Source: Brevibacterium sp. CS2
GTDB lineage: Bacteria; Actinomycetota; Actinomycetes; Actinomycetales; Brevibacteriaceae
Direction of reading: 5' to 3'
DNA length: 64,000 nt
NCBI RefSeq assembly: GCF_005280295.1
Contig: NZ_CP040020.1
Location: 1,054,001 to 1,118,000 of the forward strand
Part shown: positions 32,856 to 40,146 of the stretch, piece by piece
Position numbering within the stretch: position 1 is the first letter of the stretch
Layout of the letters: the number at the start of each line of letters is the position of its first letter
Program-made: the position numbers and the translations under genes
Notes under the pieces: model-generated
Told to the model about the DNA's origin: nothing
Databases searched by the model: none
What the model saw: the letters and a program-made list of their open reading frames with translations, nothing else

Positions 32856-33704
32856 TCAGACGATGGGCGCCACGTCGTCCTGCGTGCTGAGGAGCTCCGC
32901 GGCGAGGCCCTCCCACTGGGCGTAGGCGTCGGGGTAGGCGGAACGCTGGACGGCCTGCGCGGCCTCCGTCGGGGTCATCGACTCCCAGCCGCGGATGTGC
33001 ACGAGCCCCGGGTTGGACCCCCGGTCGTTGATGCCGTAGAAGGACTTCGCGGCCCACACGGGGTCCCGCACCTGGTCCGGGGTGCCCCAGCCCTGGGACG
33101 GGCGCTGCTGGAACAGCCCGAGCGAGTCGCGGTCGCCGTGGTCGAGGTTGCGCAGGGAGCTCTCCTGCATGGCGGTCATGAGCGCGATGGTGATCGCGTC
33201 GTCGGACATGTCGCCGCCGCGGCCCACCGCGATGATCGTGCGGGCGTTGTCGATCTGGGCCCGGTTGAGTCGGTCCACGCTGCTGTACTCCCACTGTCGG
33301 ATCTGCGAGGGGACGGGCGCGACGAGGCCGCCGGCCCAGCTGAACGCCATGACGACCGCGAGGAAACCCGCGGCGAGCGCGAGCCCGATGAGCGGGCCGC
33401 GGGCGCCCCCGGAGCGGCGGGCCGGGCGGCGGCGAGCGGTGCTGCGGGACGAAGCGCTGCGGGTCGAGGTGCTGCGGGGTGTCGCGCGCCGGCCGGCAAC
33501 TCCTGCCGCGTGCCCGGCGGCACGACCGGCCGACCTCGGCTGCGCCCTCCCGGCCGCGCGGCCACCGTTCCGGCGACTCTCCCGGTCACCATCCCGGCGG
33601 CTCGCCCGCCCGCTGTCCCGCCCGGTCGCGGCGGACGCGGCGGAGCGCCGCACCGCGGGGGCGGTACGGCGCGGGGCAGGGCGGGCAGACGTGCGCTGGG
33701 ACAT
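32856..33704 (-). CDS. Membrane-anchored lytic-transglycosylase-like protein
   Basis: A 282-residue bitopic protein. The first 100 residues are extremely rich in Arg/Ala/Ser and should stay in the cytoplasm. One helix (GPLIGLALAAGFLAVVMAFSW) leads to an external domain of about 155 residues containing AITIALMTAMQESSLRN, HGDRDSLGLFQQRPSQGWGTPDQV and KSFYGI, the lysozyme-like transglycosylase pattern in which the Glu of MQESS is the expected catalytic acid. Actinobacterial members of this type are often misnamed heavy-metal transporters. ATG 33704 or 33713 is possible. It lies next to an NlpC/P60 hydrolase gene on the same strand, so both probably remodel peptidoglycan. Confidence 0.78.
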   Translation of the reverse strand: MSQRTSARPAPRRTAPAVRRSAASAATGRDSGRASRRDGDRESRRNGGRAAGRAQPRSAGRAAGHAAGVAGRRATPRSTSTRSASSRSTARRRPARRSGGARGPLIGLALAAGFLAVVMAFSWAGGLVAPVPSQIRQWEYSSVDRLNRAQIDNARTIIAVGRGGDMSDDAITIALMTAMQESSLRNLDHGDRDSLGLFQQRPSQGWGTPDQVRDPVWAAKSFYGINDRGSNPGLVHIRGWESMTPTEAAQAVQRSAYPDAYAQWEGLAAELLSTQDDVAPIV

Positions 33705-33758
33705 CGCGACCATCGTAGCGACGCCGGCTGGGAGGTTCGGGGAAGCGCGGTGACGGCA

Positions 33759-33851
33759 CGGCGCGTGCCGGGTACCCGGGTCTGCAGGTGCCCGGCACGC
33801 GCCGGGGTGCGGGGCCCGGATCCCGTGCCGGGGTGGCGGCCGGGATCCGGG
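33759..33851 (-). terminator. Two tandem hairpins between the NlpC/P60 and transglycosylase genes
   Basis: The first pairs 33759-33772 with 33791-33804 (14 bp, perfect). The second pairs 33815-33825 with 33841-33851 (11 bp, perfect) and lies just after the NlpC/P60 stop. They make co-transcription of the two cell-wall genes unlikely. Confidence 0.65.
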
Positions 33852-33859
33852 CGCGGGGC

Positions 33860-34399
33860 TCAGAGCCCGTTGCCGCGGTAGGGGACGTACGAATCGTCCT
33901 GATCGTAGGGGTAGGAGATCACGCGCTCGACGGCTCCCGTGGCCCCGGCCTGCTCGAGTCCGTGGTAGGCGGTGCGCTCGGCGTTCGCCCAGCCGTTGAA
34001 GATCGTCACGTGACCGGCCGCCCCGGCGGTGCCCGGTCCGCCCTTGAGAAGGATGTCGCCGGGTTGGAGGTCGTCCTTGGGGATCTCGTGGGCGACCTCG
34101 AGCAGGGTGACGGTGCTCAGCGAGGTGTCGAGTCCCCAGGCCATGGACACGAACCCGGAGCAGTCCGTCCGGTAGTTCACGCCGTCGGGGTCCGCGGCGT
34201 ACTTCGTCATGTCGTACGGCACGCCCTGGTCGGTCCAGTGCTTCGCGCGGTCGATGATGTTCTGCCTCCGGTCCTCGACGGACTGGGCCGCTGCGACGGT
34301 GCCGGAGGTCTCCGGGGCGATGACGGTCGGGCCGACGAGCGCTCCGCCGGCGACGAGCCCGGCTGCGGCCAGAGTGGTTCCTGCGGTGCGGGTGAGCAT
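33860..34399 (-). CDS. Secreted NlpC/P60-family peptidoglycan hydrolase
   Basis: A 179-residue exported protein. An N-terminal signal (TRTAGTTLAAAGLVAGGALVGPTVIA) is followed by a short linker and a compact NlpC/P60 domain. The catalytic Cys is in RTDCSGFVSMAW and the His in AAGHVTIFNGW, with a polar residue in HGLEQAG. Family enzymes cut D-Glu-meso-Dap or related stem-peptide bonds. AGGAGAGAT precedes ATG 34399. The small size, without binding repeats, suggests a diffusible hydrolase. Tandem hairpins follow the stop. Confidence 0.83.
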   Translation of the reverse strand: MLTRTAGTTLAAAGLVAGGALVGPTVIAPETSGTVAAAQSVEDRRQNIIDRAKHWTDQGVPYDMTKYAADPDGVNYRTDCSGFVSMAWGLDTSLSTVTLLEVAHEIPKDDLQPGDILLKGGPGTAGAAGHVTIFNGWANAERTAYHGLEQAGATGAVERVISYPYDQDDSYVPYRGNGL

Positions 34400-34624
34400 T
34401 CGGGATCTCTCCTGTCGGTGTGCTCGGCTTCGCTGGACACCACCCACCGTGGCAAGGTGCCCGGCCGGGTCTCAAGGGGTCGGCGGCCGGTCCGGGATGA
34501 AGGTCCGGTGAACTGAGACTAAGGCTTCAACCGTCCGATTTCCGGGCGGCCTGCGCGATCGGCATCCGCGTGCGGCATGGCCCGCCTGTTTGCCGGTTGT
34601 GTGCAGCCTTGGAATGATGAGCGC

Positions 34625-35029
34625 ATGCGCTACATCGTCGCCATCCTCGCTGCCGCCGCCGTCACCTCCGGGGTGCACCTCGCGTTCGGGCTCGGCAGCC
34701 TGCCGCGCCCCTGGGGCAGCCTGGGACTGGGGACGATCGCCGGCGTCGTGCTCGTCGCCGTGCTCCTCGTCTGGGAGTACCGGAGCCCGAGCGAGGACCA
34801 CGAGGAGCGCGACAAGCGGCTCAAGATCGAGGAGGCCGCCCGCGCGGAGGCGCGCGAGCTGCGCCGGGCGCAGAAGCGCGACGGCTCGTGGAACCGGCCG
34901 ATCGACCGCTCCGCCCGCCACGAGGCGACCGGTCCCGGGGCGACCGGTCCCGAGGCGCCGGGTCCGGTGGCCGAGGGGCCCGGCCCGGCGAGCAACGGGC
35001 CCCTGGGGGACCGGCCGGACGCGCCGTGA
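34625..35029 (+). CDS. Small two-helix membrane protein of unknown function
   Basis: A 134-residue protein with helices at about 3-22 and 34-50 (YIVAILAAAAVTSGVHLAFG and LGTIAGVVLVAVLLVWEY), a charged helical stretch (EERDKRLKIEEAARAEARELRRAQK) and a Gly/Pro-rich tail. I do not recognise the family. Its stop overlaps the GTG of the next gene (GTGA), a broken DUF1345 membrane-protein gene, so the two were probably co-expressed. Confidence 0.65.
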   Translation: MRYIVAILAAAAVTSGVHLAFGLGSLPRPWGSLGLGTIAGVVLVAVLLVWEYRSPSEDHEERDKRLKIEEAARAEARELRRAQKRDGSWNRPIDRSARHEATGPGATGPEAPGPVAEGPGPASNGPLGDRPDAP

Positions 35030-35405
35030 CCACCCGGGGCGAGGGCACCTCGGCCGAGGCGGGGGCGGCAGGGTCCGATCCCGCCGCCGATGACGCCGGG
35101 ACCGCCACCACCGGTGCCGCGGCCGGTGCCGACGCTGCTGACACCTGATCCGCCGACACCGACACCGCGTCGACGCGGCGCAGCCGCCGGGAGGAGCGGA
35201 CGGGCGCCCGCGCGATCCCGCGTCGCTACTCCGACACCGTGCGCGCGAACATCGCCGGGCTCGTCGGCGTCGTCGGCGCCACCGCGATCTTCGTCCCCGT
35301 CATCATCCGCGAGGCCGACCGCACCGAGGCGAGTCCGGAGGGCCTGGCGTGGCTCACCGAATACACGGAATCGATCCTGATCCCGTACTACATGGTGTTC
35401 TGGGT
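35026..35405 (+). pseudogene. DUF1345 membrane-protein gene, 5' fragment
   Basis: This is the front part of a DUF1345 protein whose remainder resumes at 40147. Read from GTG 35026, an Ala/Gly-rich start runs into an in-frame TGA at 35146-35148. The conserved part follows in the same frame: RANIAGLVGVVGATAIFVPV and TEYTESILIPYYMVFWV. At 35402-35405 the sequence leaves the gene and enters a 4.7-kb block. If translation normally began at GTG 35239, the TGA would lie outside the gene; the insertion would still break it. Confidence 0.8.
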
Positions 35406-35561
35406 TCTTTGCTCTATGTAGTGGTGTGTGTTCGTGCAGACGGGAGCGTCTTGACCGCGAGTTCGCTCGGGTCGGTGGCCAGTCGATACGATTGTTGGTC
35501 ACCGCATGTGAGTAGCTCATGTGCGAAAAGCTGCACCGAGAACGAGGGGAGCATCCACAGA

Positions 35562-35963
35562 ATGAGCGGCGTCGAGTTCTTCACCACCCCCGGTTATGGC
35601 GACCGCAATCGGGAACTGTTCCACTACTCGCAAGCTGTGAAGATCGGTGACCGGGTCGAGCTGGCAGGTCAGGGCGGCTGGAATGACGAGTGGGAGTTCC
35701 CCGGGACCCTGACCGAGGAGACCGACCAGGCGTTCGAGAACATCGAGCGCACCCTCGCCACTGCCGGTGCGGGCTGGGCGGATGTGGTCAACGTGCGCTC
35801 CTACCACGTCGACATCGATGCCGAGACGGTCGCCTACATGGCCTCGAAGCTGCGCCAGTACATGCCCGAGCAGCCACCGGTCTGGACCAACATCGGTGTC
35901 GCAGCGCTCGGTGACGAGAAGATGCGCGTCGAGATCGAGATCACCGCGATCATCCACGACTGA
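35562..35963 (+). CDS. RidA/YjgF-family protein
   Basis: A 133-residue member of the Rid family, which hydrolyses reactive enamine/imine intermediates released by PLP enzymes or acts on related deamination substrates. Blocks: YSQAVKIGDRVELAGQGGW, TDQAFENIERTLATAGAGWADVVNVRSYHVD and PPVWTNIGVAALGDEKMRVEIEITAI. The canonical RidA Arg (in an R-P-A-R motif) is absent; the region reads PVWTNIGVAAL, so it belongs to a divergent Rid subgroup and its chemistry may differ. GAGGGGAG lies upstream of ATG 35562. It is the first gene of the island and is followed 38 bases later by a ureohydrolase gene. Confidence 0.87.
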   Translation: MSGVEFFTTPGYGDRNRELFHYSQAVKIGDRVELAGQGGWNDEWEFPGTLTEETDQAFENIERTLATAGAGWADVVNVRSYHVDIDAETVAYMASKLRQYMPEQPPVWTNIGVAALGDEKMRVEIEITAIIHD

Positions 35964-36001
35964 GACATCGCACCGAGACCTGACGAGGAGAAGCGAACTA
36001 C

Positions 36002-36898
36002 ATGACCGAGAACGTGAACGATACCGAGGCCACGAGCACGCTGCGCCTGGTCTGGCCGCAGTGGCAAGGCGCGGGCCGCAACGGGGTCGCCGAGATGCTG
36101 TCGGAGTTCTCCCTGGATGAGGCCAGGTGCGGATACGCGTTCGGCTCGCGCGTGCTGCTGGCGATCCTGCCCGACCACGACGGCCCCACCGAAGTCGTGC
36201 CCGTCGCCGACAGCGAGAGCGACTCCACCGACGGCGTTGAATCCCGTCAGGAGGTCATCGACTCTCTGGCTGCCGCGCAGGAAGCTATCGCCCGGCACGA
36301 GGCCGATCGCATCCTCACCCTCGGTGGGGAATGCTCGGTGAGCGTGGCTCCGTTCGCCGCCCTCGCGAAGCAATATTGCGAGGATCTAGCCGTGGTCTGG
36401 ATCGACTCGCATCCCGACACTGACACCAACGCCACCGGTTACGACGGTTACCACGCCATGGCTGTGAGCACGCTGCTCGGCCACGGTGACCCGGAGGTCA
36501 CGAGTATGCTTCCGGCGACGGTGTCTGCCTCTCGGCTGGCCTTGGTCGGCTTGCACGACTGGGTCGAGGACGCGTACGAAAACGTCGGCTCGTGGGGTCT
36601 GCCCGAGTTCACGCCTGACGATCTGCGAGGCTCCAGCGCCAGGTTGTTGGAGTGGGTGGCGGGCACCGTGGCGACGAAACTTGCGATCCACCTCGATGTC
36701 GATGTCGTCGACAGTGACGAGGTCGCGCTCGGGCTGGGCATGGTTCCCGGTGGGCTTACCCGCGCAGACGTGCGGCGGATCGTCGCTGACCTCACCGCGG
36801 CCGCAGACGTGGTTGGCCTGACGGTCGCAGAGTTCATCCCACGCGACGTACTCGCCCTTCGCGGCTTGATCAACGGGATGCCGCTCCTGGGGAACTGA
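36002..36898 (+). CDS. Arginase/agmatinase-family ureohydrolase
   Basis: A 298-residue manganese-type hydrolase of guanidino compounds. Metal-binding motifs are WIDSHPDTDTNATGYDGYH (normally DAHxDxN) and IHLDVDVVDSDE (normally SxDxDxxDP). The first motif, usually GGDHS, reads GGECSVS, so a ligand His is replaced by Cys; this variant also exists in some other arginase-family proteins. Substrate could be arginine, agmatine, guanidine or formiminoglutamate. GAGGAG precedes ATG 36002. It shares an operon with RidA, suggesting linked amine or imine detoxification. Confidence 0.85.
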   Translation: MTENVNDTEATSTLRLVWPQWQGAGRNGVAEMLSEFSLDEARCGYAFGSRVLLAILPDHDGPTEVVPVADSESDSTDGVESRQEVIDSLAAAQEAIARHEADRILTLGGECSVSVAPFAALAKQYCEDLAVVWIDSHPDTDTNATGYDGYHAMAVSTLLGHGDPEVTSMLPATVSASRLALVGLHDWVEDAYENVGSWGLPEFTPDDLRGSSARLLEWVAGTVATKLAIHLDVDVVDSDEVALGLGMVPGGLTRADVRRIVADLTAAADVVGLTVAEFIPRDVLALRGLINGMPLLGN

Positions 36899-36953
36899 CG
36901 ACCCACAGGCTGGCCCGTGGCGTTCTACCTTTCGGGTAGCGGCACCGCGCCAA

Positions 36954-37442
36954 CTATTGATGGGCGCGCTGTGCTCGGGCGAAGTCGCGCATTCTGGTGA
37001 CGCCCTGTTCTCCGATCTGTTGGGTCAGTGCTTCGACAGTGACGGTGGCGAGAGAGTCGCGCCAGCGGTTCTCGGCTTCGACCATGGCGTGGTGGATACC
37101 GCAGGGGCCGGTCTCTCTGATGGCGTCGGCGTCGTCGGTGAAGATGCCGCGGCAGCGCACCTCCTCACATACGAACAGCGGGGCGTCGCCCTGCACGGTC
37201 TTGATGACGTCGAGCAGGGTCACAGTGCTCGCGGGTCTCGCGAGGAAGTAGCCGCCGCGGTTTCCCGCGGAGGATCGGATGATGCCGGCGCGCACGAGCT
37301 GCTGGAGCTGCTTGCTCAGGTAGGCGTCGGGGATATCGAACATCTCTGCCAGGGTGTGCTTGGCGAGCGGGCCGATGTCCTCGCAGGCGGAGAGCGCGAC
37401 GAGGCAGTGGGCCATCCACTCGGTTCCGCGCGGCAGTTTCAC
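36954..37442 (-). CDS. Rrf2-family transcriptional regulator
   Basis: A 162-residue winged-helix regulator. The DNA-binding half contains HTLAEMFDIPDAYLSKQLQQLVRAGIIRSSAGNRGGYFLAR, typical of Rrf2. The C-terminal half has three cysteines as C-x4-C-x16-C (FVCEEVRCRG...TGPCGIH), a spacing close to Fe-S-binding Rrf2 proteins (IscR, NsrR, RsrR), so a cluster that senses NO, redox state or thiols is plausible. GTG 37442 follows AGGA. It is the only regulator in the island and is separated from the wrbA-like gene by a strong terminator, so it is an independent unit likely to control the cargo. Confidence 0.87.
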   Translation of the reverse strand: MKLPRGTEWMAHCLVALSACEDIGPLAKHTLAEMFDIPDAYLSKQLQQLVRAGIIRSSAGNRGGYFLARPASTVTLLDVIKTVQGDAPLFVCEEVRCRGIFTDDADAIRETGPCGIHHAMVEAENRWRDSLATVTVEALTQQIGEQGVTRMRDFARAQRAHQ

Positions 37443-37454
37443 ACGTCGATCCTA

Positions 37455-37485
37455 CTCAACGAAGACCCGCATTGTCCGGGTTGAG
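37455..37485 (-). promoter_or_regulatory. Possible Rrf2 operator, inverted repeat CTCAAC/GTTGAG
   Basis: CTCAAC (37455-37460) and GTTGAG (37480-37485) form a spaced inverted repeat 13 bases upstream of the regulator start; an inner ACCCG/CGGGT pair is off-centre. Position suits autoregulation. The match is short and could be chance. Confidence 0.3.
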
Positions 37486-37504
37486 CAACGGTGCGAGCAG
37501 CAGC

Positions 37505-37539
37505 CCGCCCCTGCCGCGCAGATGATGCGGCAGGGGCGG
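37505..37539. terminator. Terminator between wrbA-like and Rrf2 genes
   Basis: A perfect 13-bp GC stem (37505-37517 with 37527-37539) encloses a nine-base loop, 12 bases after the wrbA-like stop on the minus strand. It isolates the regulator from the SDR-wrbA operon. Confidence 0.75.
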
Positions 37540-37551
37540 AACGATCGTGGG

Positions 37552-38109
37552 TCACTCGCCTGGCACGAGCGTGAGGAGCCGTTCGACCAGGAACTTCATC
37601 GCTTCCAGGTTCTCGGACGGCACCGCGTCGGGCTGGGCTTTGGAGACGCTGGAGACACCGTAGGGGTTGCCGTTGAGCGGCATCGCCTGGGCCTCGCCTG
37701 CGGCTCCGGCGGGAACGATGATCGCGCCCCAGTGGTAGAGCACGTTGTTGAACGCGAGGATCGTGGACTCCTGTCCTCCGTGGTTGGAGGCGGTGGACAC
37801 GAACGTCGACATGTACTTGTCTGCCAGGGCGCCGCGCTGGTGCAGTGGCAGGGTCTGGTCGAGGAAGTGCTTCATCGGCCCCGACATTGCCCCGTACCGG
37901 CCGGGCGTGCCCCACAGAACCGCATCGGCGGCTTCAAGGTCGCCGAGGGCTTTCCGATGCGCGGCGACGGTAGCGTCTGGGTCGTCCAGTTCGGGAAGCC
38001 GGGTGGACAGGACGCCGTGTCCGAGCTGTTCGGCGTGGGTGTGCGCGGCCAGGGCCATCTGGTGCACGTTCCCCGTGCTGGAGTGGTAGATGATCGCGAC
38101 GGTCTTCAT
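37552..38109 (-). CDS. WrbA-like NAD(P)H:quinone oxidoreductase
   Basis: A 185-residue flavodoxin-fold protein. The FMN phosphate loop is YHSSTGNVHQMA near residue 10; WGTPGRYGAMSGPMKHFLDQT and FVSTASNHGGQESTILA complete the FMN site. WrbA enzymes reduce quinones by two electrons and so avoid semiquinone radicals. It follows the SDR gene by 21 bases and ends at a strong terminator, so the two form one operon. It is an island gene with lower GC than the host. Confidence 0.85.
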   Translation of the reverse strand: MKTVAIIYHSSTGNVHQMALAAHTHAEQLGHGVLSTRLPELDDPDATVAAHRKALGDLEAADAVLWGTPGRYGAMSGPMKHFLDQTLPLHQRGALADKYMSTFVSTASNHGGQESTILAFNNVLYHWGAIIVPAGAAGEAQAMPLNGNPYGVSSVSKAQPDAVPSENLEAMKFLVERLLTLVPGE

Positions 38110-38130
38110 CAGTGCTCGCCTCCTCGTCGG

Positions 38131-38883
38131 TTACAGGCTGGTGCCCATGGACACGTCGATGACCTGCCCGGTGATCGTCTGCGACGAAGACTGCGCAAGC
38201 AGGGCAACCGTCTCGGCTATGTCATCGGCCTCGGCGATCCTCCCCAGCGCCGACGACTCACGAGTGCCGGCCGCTGCTTCCTCGTTGCCGCGCAGCCAGC
38301 CGGCGTTGATGTCGGTGTCCACGACGCCGGGCGCGACGACGTTGACCGTGATGCCCCGCGACCCGAGGCTCGCGGCCATGTTGCGGGCGAGATATTCCAG
38401 GGCGATCTTGCTCATCCCGTACCCGGTCAATGCCGGGAACGCGTAGCGGGTGAGGGCAGATCCGGTGAAGACGACTTGCCCGCCAGGGCTCGTCATCTTG
38501 TCCGCCAGCCCTGCGGCGAGTGCATAGGGGGCGATGGTGTTGACCTGGAACAGGTCGCGCAGCGCCGACTCCGTCAGCTGGGTGAAGTCGCCAAACGGCG
38601 CGATCCCGGCGTTCAGGAACGCGAGATCGACCGTGCGGCCGTCGAGTGCCGCATCGAGTTGTGGCAGCAGGGCCTCGACCGCTCCGGGGTCGGAGAAGTC
38701 GGCCTGTACCGGGGTCACGGTCGTCTGGTGCTCGGCGGCGATCTCACGGATCGGACCCAGCTCGCTGTCATCGCCGCGATGCTGGGCGATCACGTCGAAG
38801 CCCAGCGACGCCAGCCGTCGGGCTGTGGCCTGCCCGATTCCTCGGCTGGCTCCGGTCACGAGTGCGGTTCGAGTAGCGGTCAT
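38131..38883 (-). CDS. Short-chain dehydrogenase/reductase
   Basis: A 250-residue classical SDR. NAD(P) binding: ALVTGASRGIGQATA; structural motif FLNAGIAPFG replaces NNAG; catalytic Ser in FTGSALTRY, then Y-x3-K as GYGMSKIALEY. ITVNVVAPGVVDTDI confirms the fold. The RxxSRG context and lack of an acidic residue after the second strand suggest NADPH use. AGGAGG precedes ATG 38883. It is the first gene of a leftward operon with the wrbA-like gene, divergent from the nitronate monooxygenase gene. Substrate unknown. Confidence 0.87.
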   Translation of the reverse strand: MTATRTALVTGASRGIGQATARRLASLGFDVIAQHRGDDSELGPIREIAAEHQTTVTPVQADFSDPGAVEALLPQLDAALDGRTVDLAFLNAGIAPFGDFTQLTESALRDLFQVNTIAPYALAAGLADKMTSPGGQVVFTGSALTRYAFPALTGYGMSKIALEYLARNMAASLGSRGITVNVVAPGVVDTDINAGWLRGNEEAAAGTRESSALGRIAEADDIAETVALLAQSSSQTITGQVIDVSMGTSL

Positions 38884-38931
38884 CCTTGTTGCCTCCTGGG
38901 TCGATACGGGTACGCCCTACCAAACCTAGAG

Positions 38932-38956
38932 TATTTGGATACTGAATGTCCAAGTA
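38932..38956. promoter_or_regulatory. Inverted repeat in the island's divergent promoter
   Basis: TTGGA (38935-38939) and TCCAA (38949-38953) with outer TA/TA pairs make a 25-bp interrupted palindrome. GTAT/ATAC (38931-38942) overlaps it. It lies 49 bases from the SDR start and about 100 bases from the monooxygenase start, in the only AT-rich part of the region. It could serve the local Rrf2 protein or a HxlR/MarR-type redox regulator elsewhere. Confidence 0.45.
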
Positions 38957-39052
38957 GGATGGAAGGGTCGCCGACGCCGCGGCGCCGCCACCTGTGACGA
39001 GCACTTGTGGGATCGAGACCGTCGATGGTTGGCCGTATCGAGAGGAGAATCC

Positions 39053-40090
39053 GTGAACTGCACCCCCCTGCTGGACACTCCACTGCCGATCGTGGCCGCT
39101 CCGATGGCTGGCGGGCCGACCACGCCCGCGCTCGTCACCGCAGTCGCTGGCGCGGGCGGGTTCGGGTTCCTCGCCGGCGGCTACCAGACCCGCGATGGAC
39201 TCGCCGCACAGATCGCCGAGGTGCGCGAGCACACCGACCGCTTCGGGGTCAACCTGTTCGTGCCGAGCAAGAGCGATCTCGACCGTGACGCGTTCCGCCG
39301 CTACGCCGCCGAGGTGCAGGTCGAGGCCGACGCCTACGGCCTCGAACTCGATCCCGACCCGGTGTCCGATGACGACCATTGGGAGGACAAACTCGGCCTG
39401 CTGATCGATCATCCGGTTCCAGTCGTGTCGCTGACGTTCGCGCTGCCCGATCCTGCCGCGATCGCCGCGCTGCAGCGGGCGGGATCGCAGGTACTCGCGA
39501 CCGTCACGACGCCAGGTGAAGCACTGGAAGCGCAGGCTGTTGGCGTGGATGGGCTGATCGTGCAAGGCCCGGCTGCTGGCGGGCACAGCGCCACCTACGA
39601 TCCCGCGCGGAGCCTGGGCGAGGTTTCGACCGGAGCGCTCGTGCGCGATGTTCGCTCCACGATCCAGTTGCCCGTGATCGCTGCCGGTGGTGTGGATGGC
39701 CCGGCCACTGTCCGCGCACTCCTGGATGCGGGAGCCGAGGCGGTCACGGTCGGCACGCTGCTGCTGCGCACCGACGAGGCAGGAACATCGCCGACACATC
39801 GGGCCGCTCTCGCCAATCCGAGATTCACTGAGACTGTCATCACCCGCGCGTTCACCGGACGCCCGGCACGGGCACTGCGCAACGGCTTCACTAACCGGCA
39901 CGACGACAGCGCACCTACTGCCTATCCAGCCGTACATCACCTGCCCCGCGCCCTACGCCAAACAGCAGGCCGCGCAGGTGACGCCGATCGGCTTCACCTC
40001 TGCGCCCAACGGACACCCAGCCGACGTGATTTCCTGGCTGGCGGACACGCTGAGTACGACCACTGCTCAGCCCTCTGCCCACTCTCATGA
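39053..40090 (+). CDS. Nitronate monooxygenase (2-nitropropane dioxygenase family), altered C-terminus
   Basis: A 345-residue FMN-dependent TIM barrel. Signatures: PIVAAPMAGGPTTPALVTAVAGAGGFGFLAGGY, DGLIVQGPAAGGHSATY with the catalytic His, and LPVIAAGGVDGPATVRALLDAGAEAVTVGTLLL for FMN phosphate. It oxidises alkyl nitronates such as propionate-3-nitronate. The conserved NGFTNRHD block is present, but the last 30 residues look wrong; a neighbouring frame at about 40020-40050 reads ADVISWLADTL, the usual family end, so a one-base shift near 40010 is likely. AGGAG supports GTG 39053. Last cargo gene of the island. Confidence 0.83.
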   Translation: MNCTPLLDTPLPIVAAPMAGGPTTPALVTAVAGAGGFGFLAGGYQTRDGLAAQIAEVREHTDRFGVNLFVPSKSDLDRDAFRRYAAEVQVEADAYGLELDPDPVSDDDHWEDKLGLLIDHPVPVVSLTFALPDPAAIAALQRAGSQVLATVTTPGEALEAQAVGVDGLIVQGPAAGGHSATYDPARSLGEVSTGALVRDVRSTIQLPVIAAGGVDGPATVRALLDAGAEAVTVGTLLLRTDEAGTSPTHRAALANPRFTETVITRAFTGRPARALRNGFTNRHDDSAPTAYPAVHHLPRALRQTAGRAGDADRLHLCAQRTPSRRDFLAGGHAEYDHCSALCPLS

Positions 40091-40146
40091 GACAAGAAGC
40101 CAGCAGAAGTAACCGGTCAAGACGTGGCTACTTTGACGACCGCACG

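Larger units (their letters stand above)
35406..40146. mobile_element. Genomic island inserted in the DUF1345 gene
   Basis: The block is bounded by GGGT at 35402-35405 and 40147-40150; joining these restores the DUF1345 reading (VFWV to LFVLCYIAW). It carries six cargo genes in three transcription units and no recognised transposase, integrase or tRNA. Sampled lines have lower GC than neighbours and the intergenic parts are AT-richer. CGTCTTGACCG (35447-35457) recurs inverted at 40114-40124 near the opposite edge. The left edge, GGGTTCTTTGC, faintly resembles ISL3-type transposon ends, without a partner on the right. Mechanism of insertion is unknown. Confidence 0.8.
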
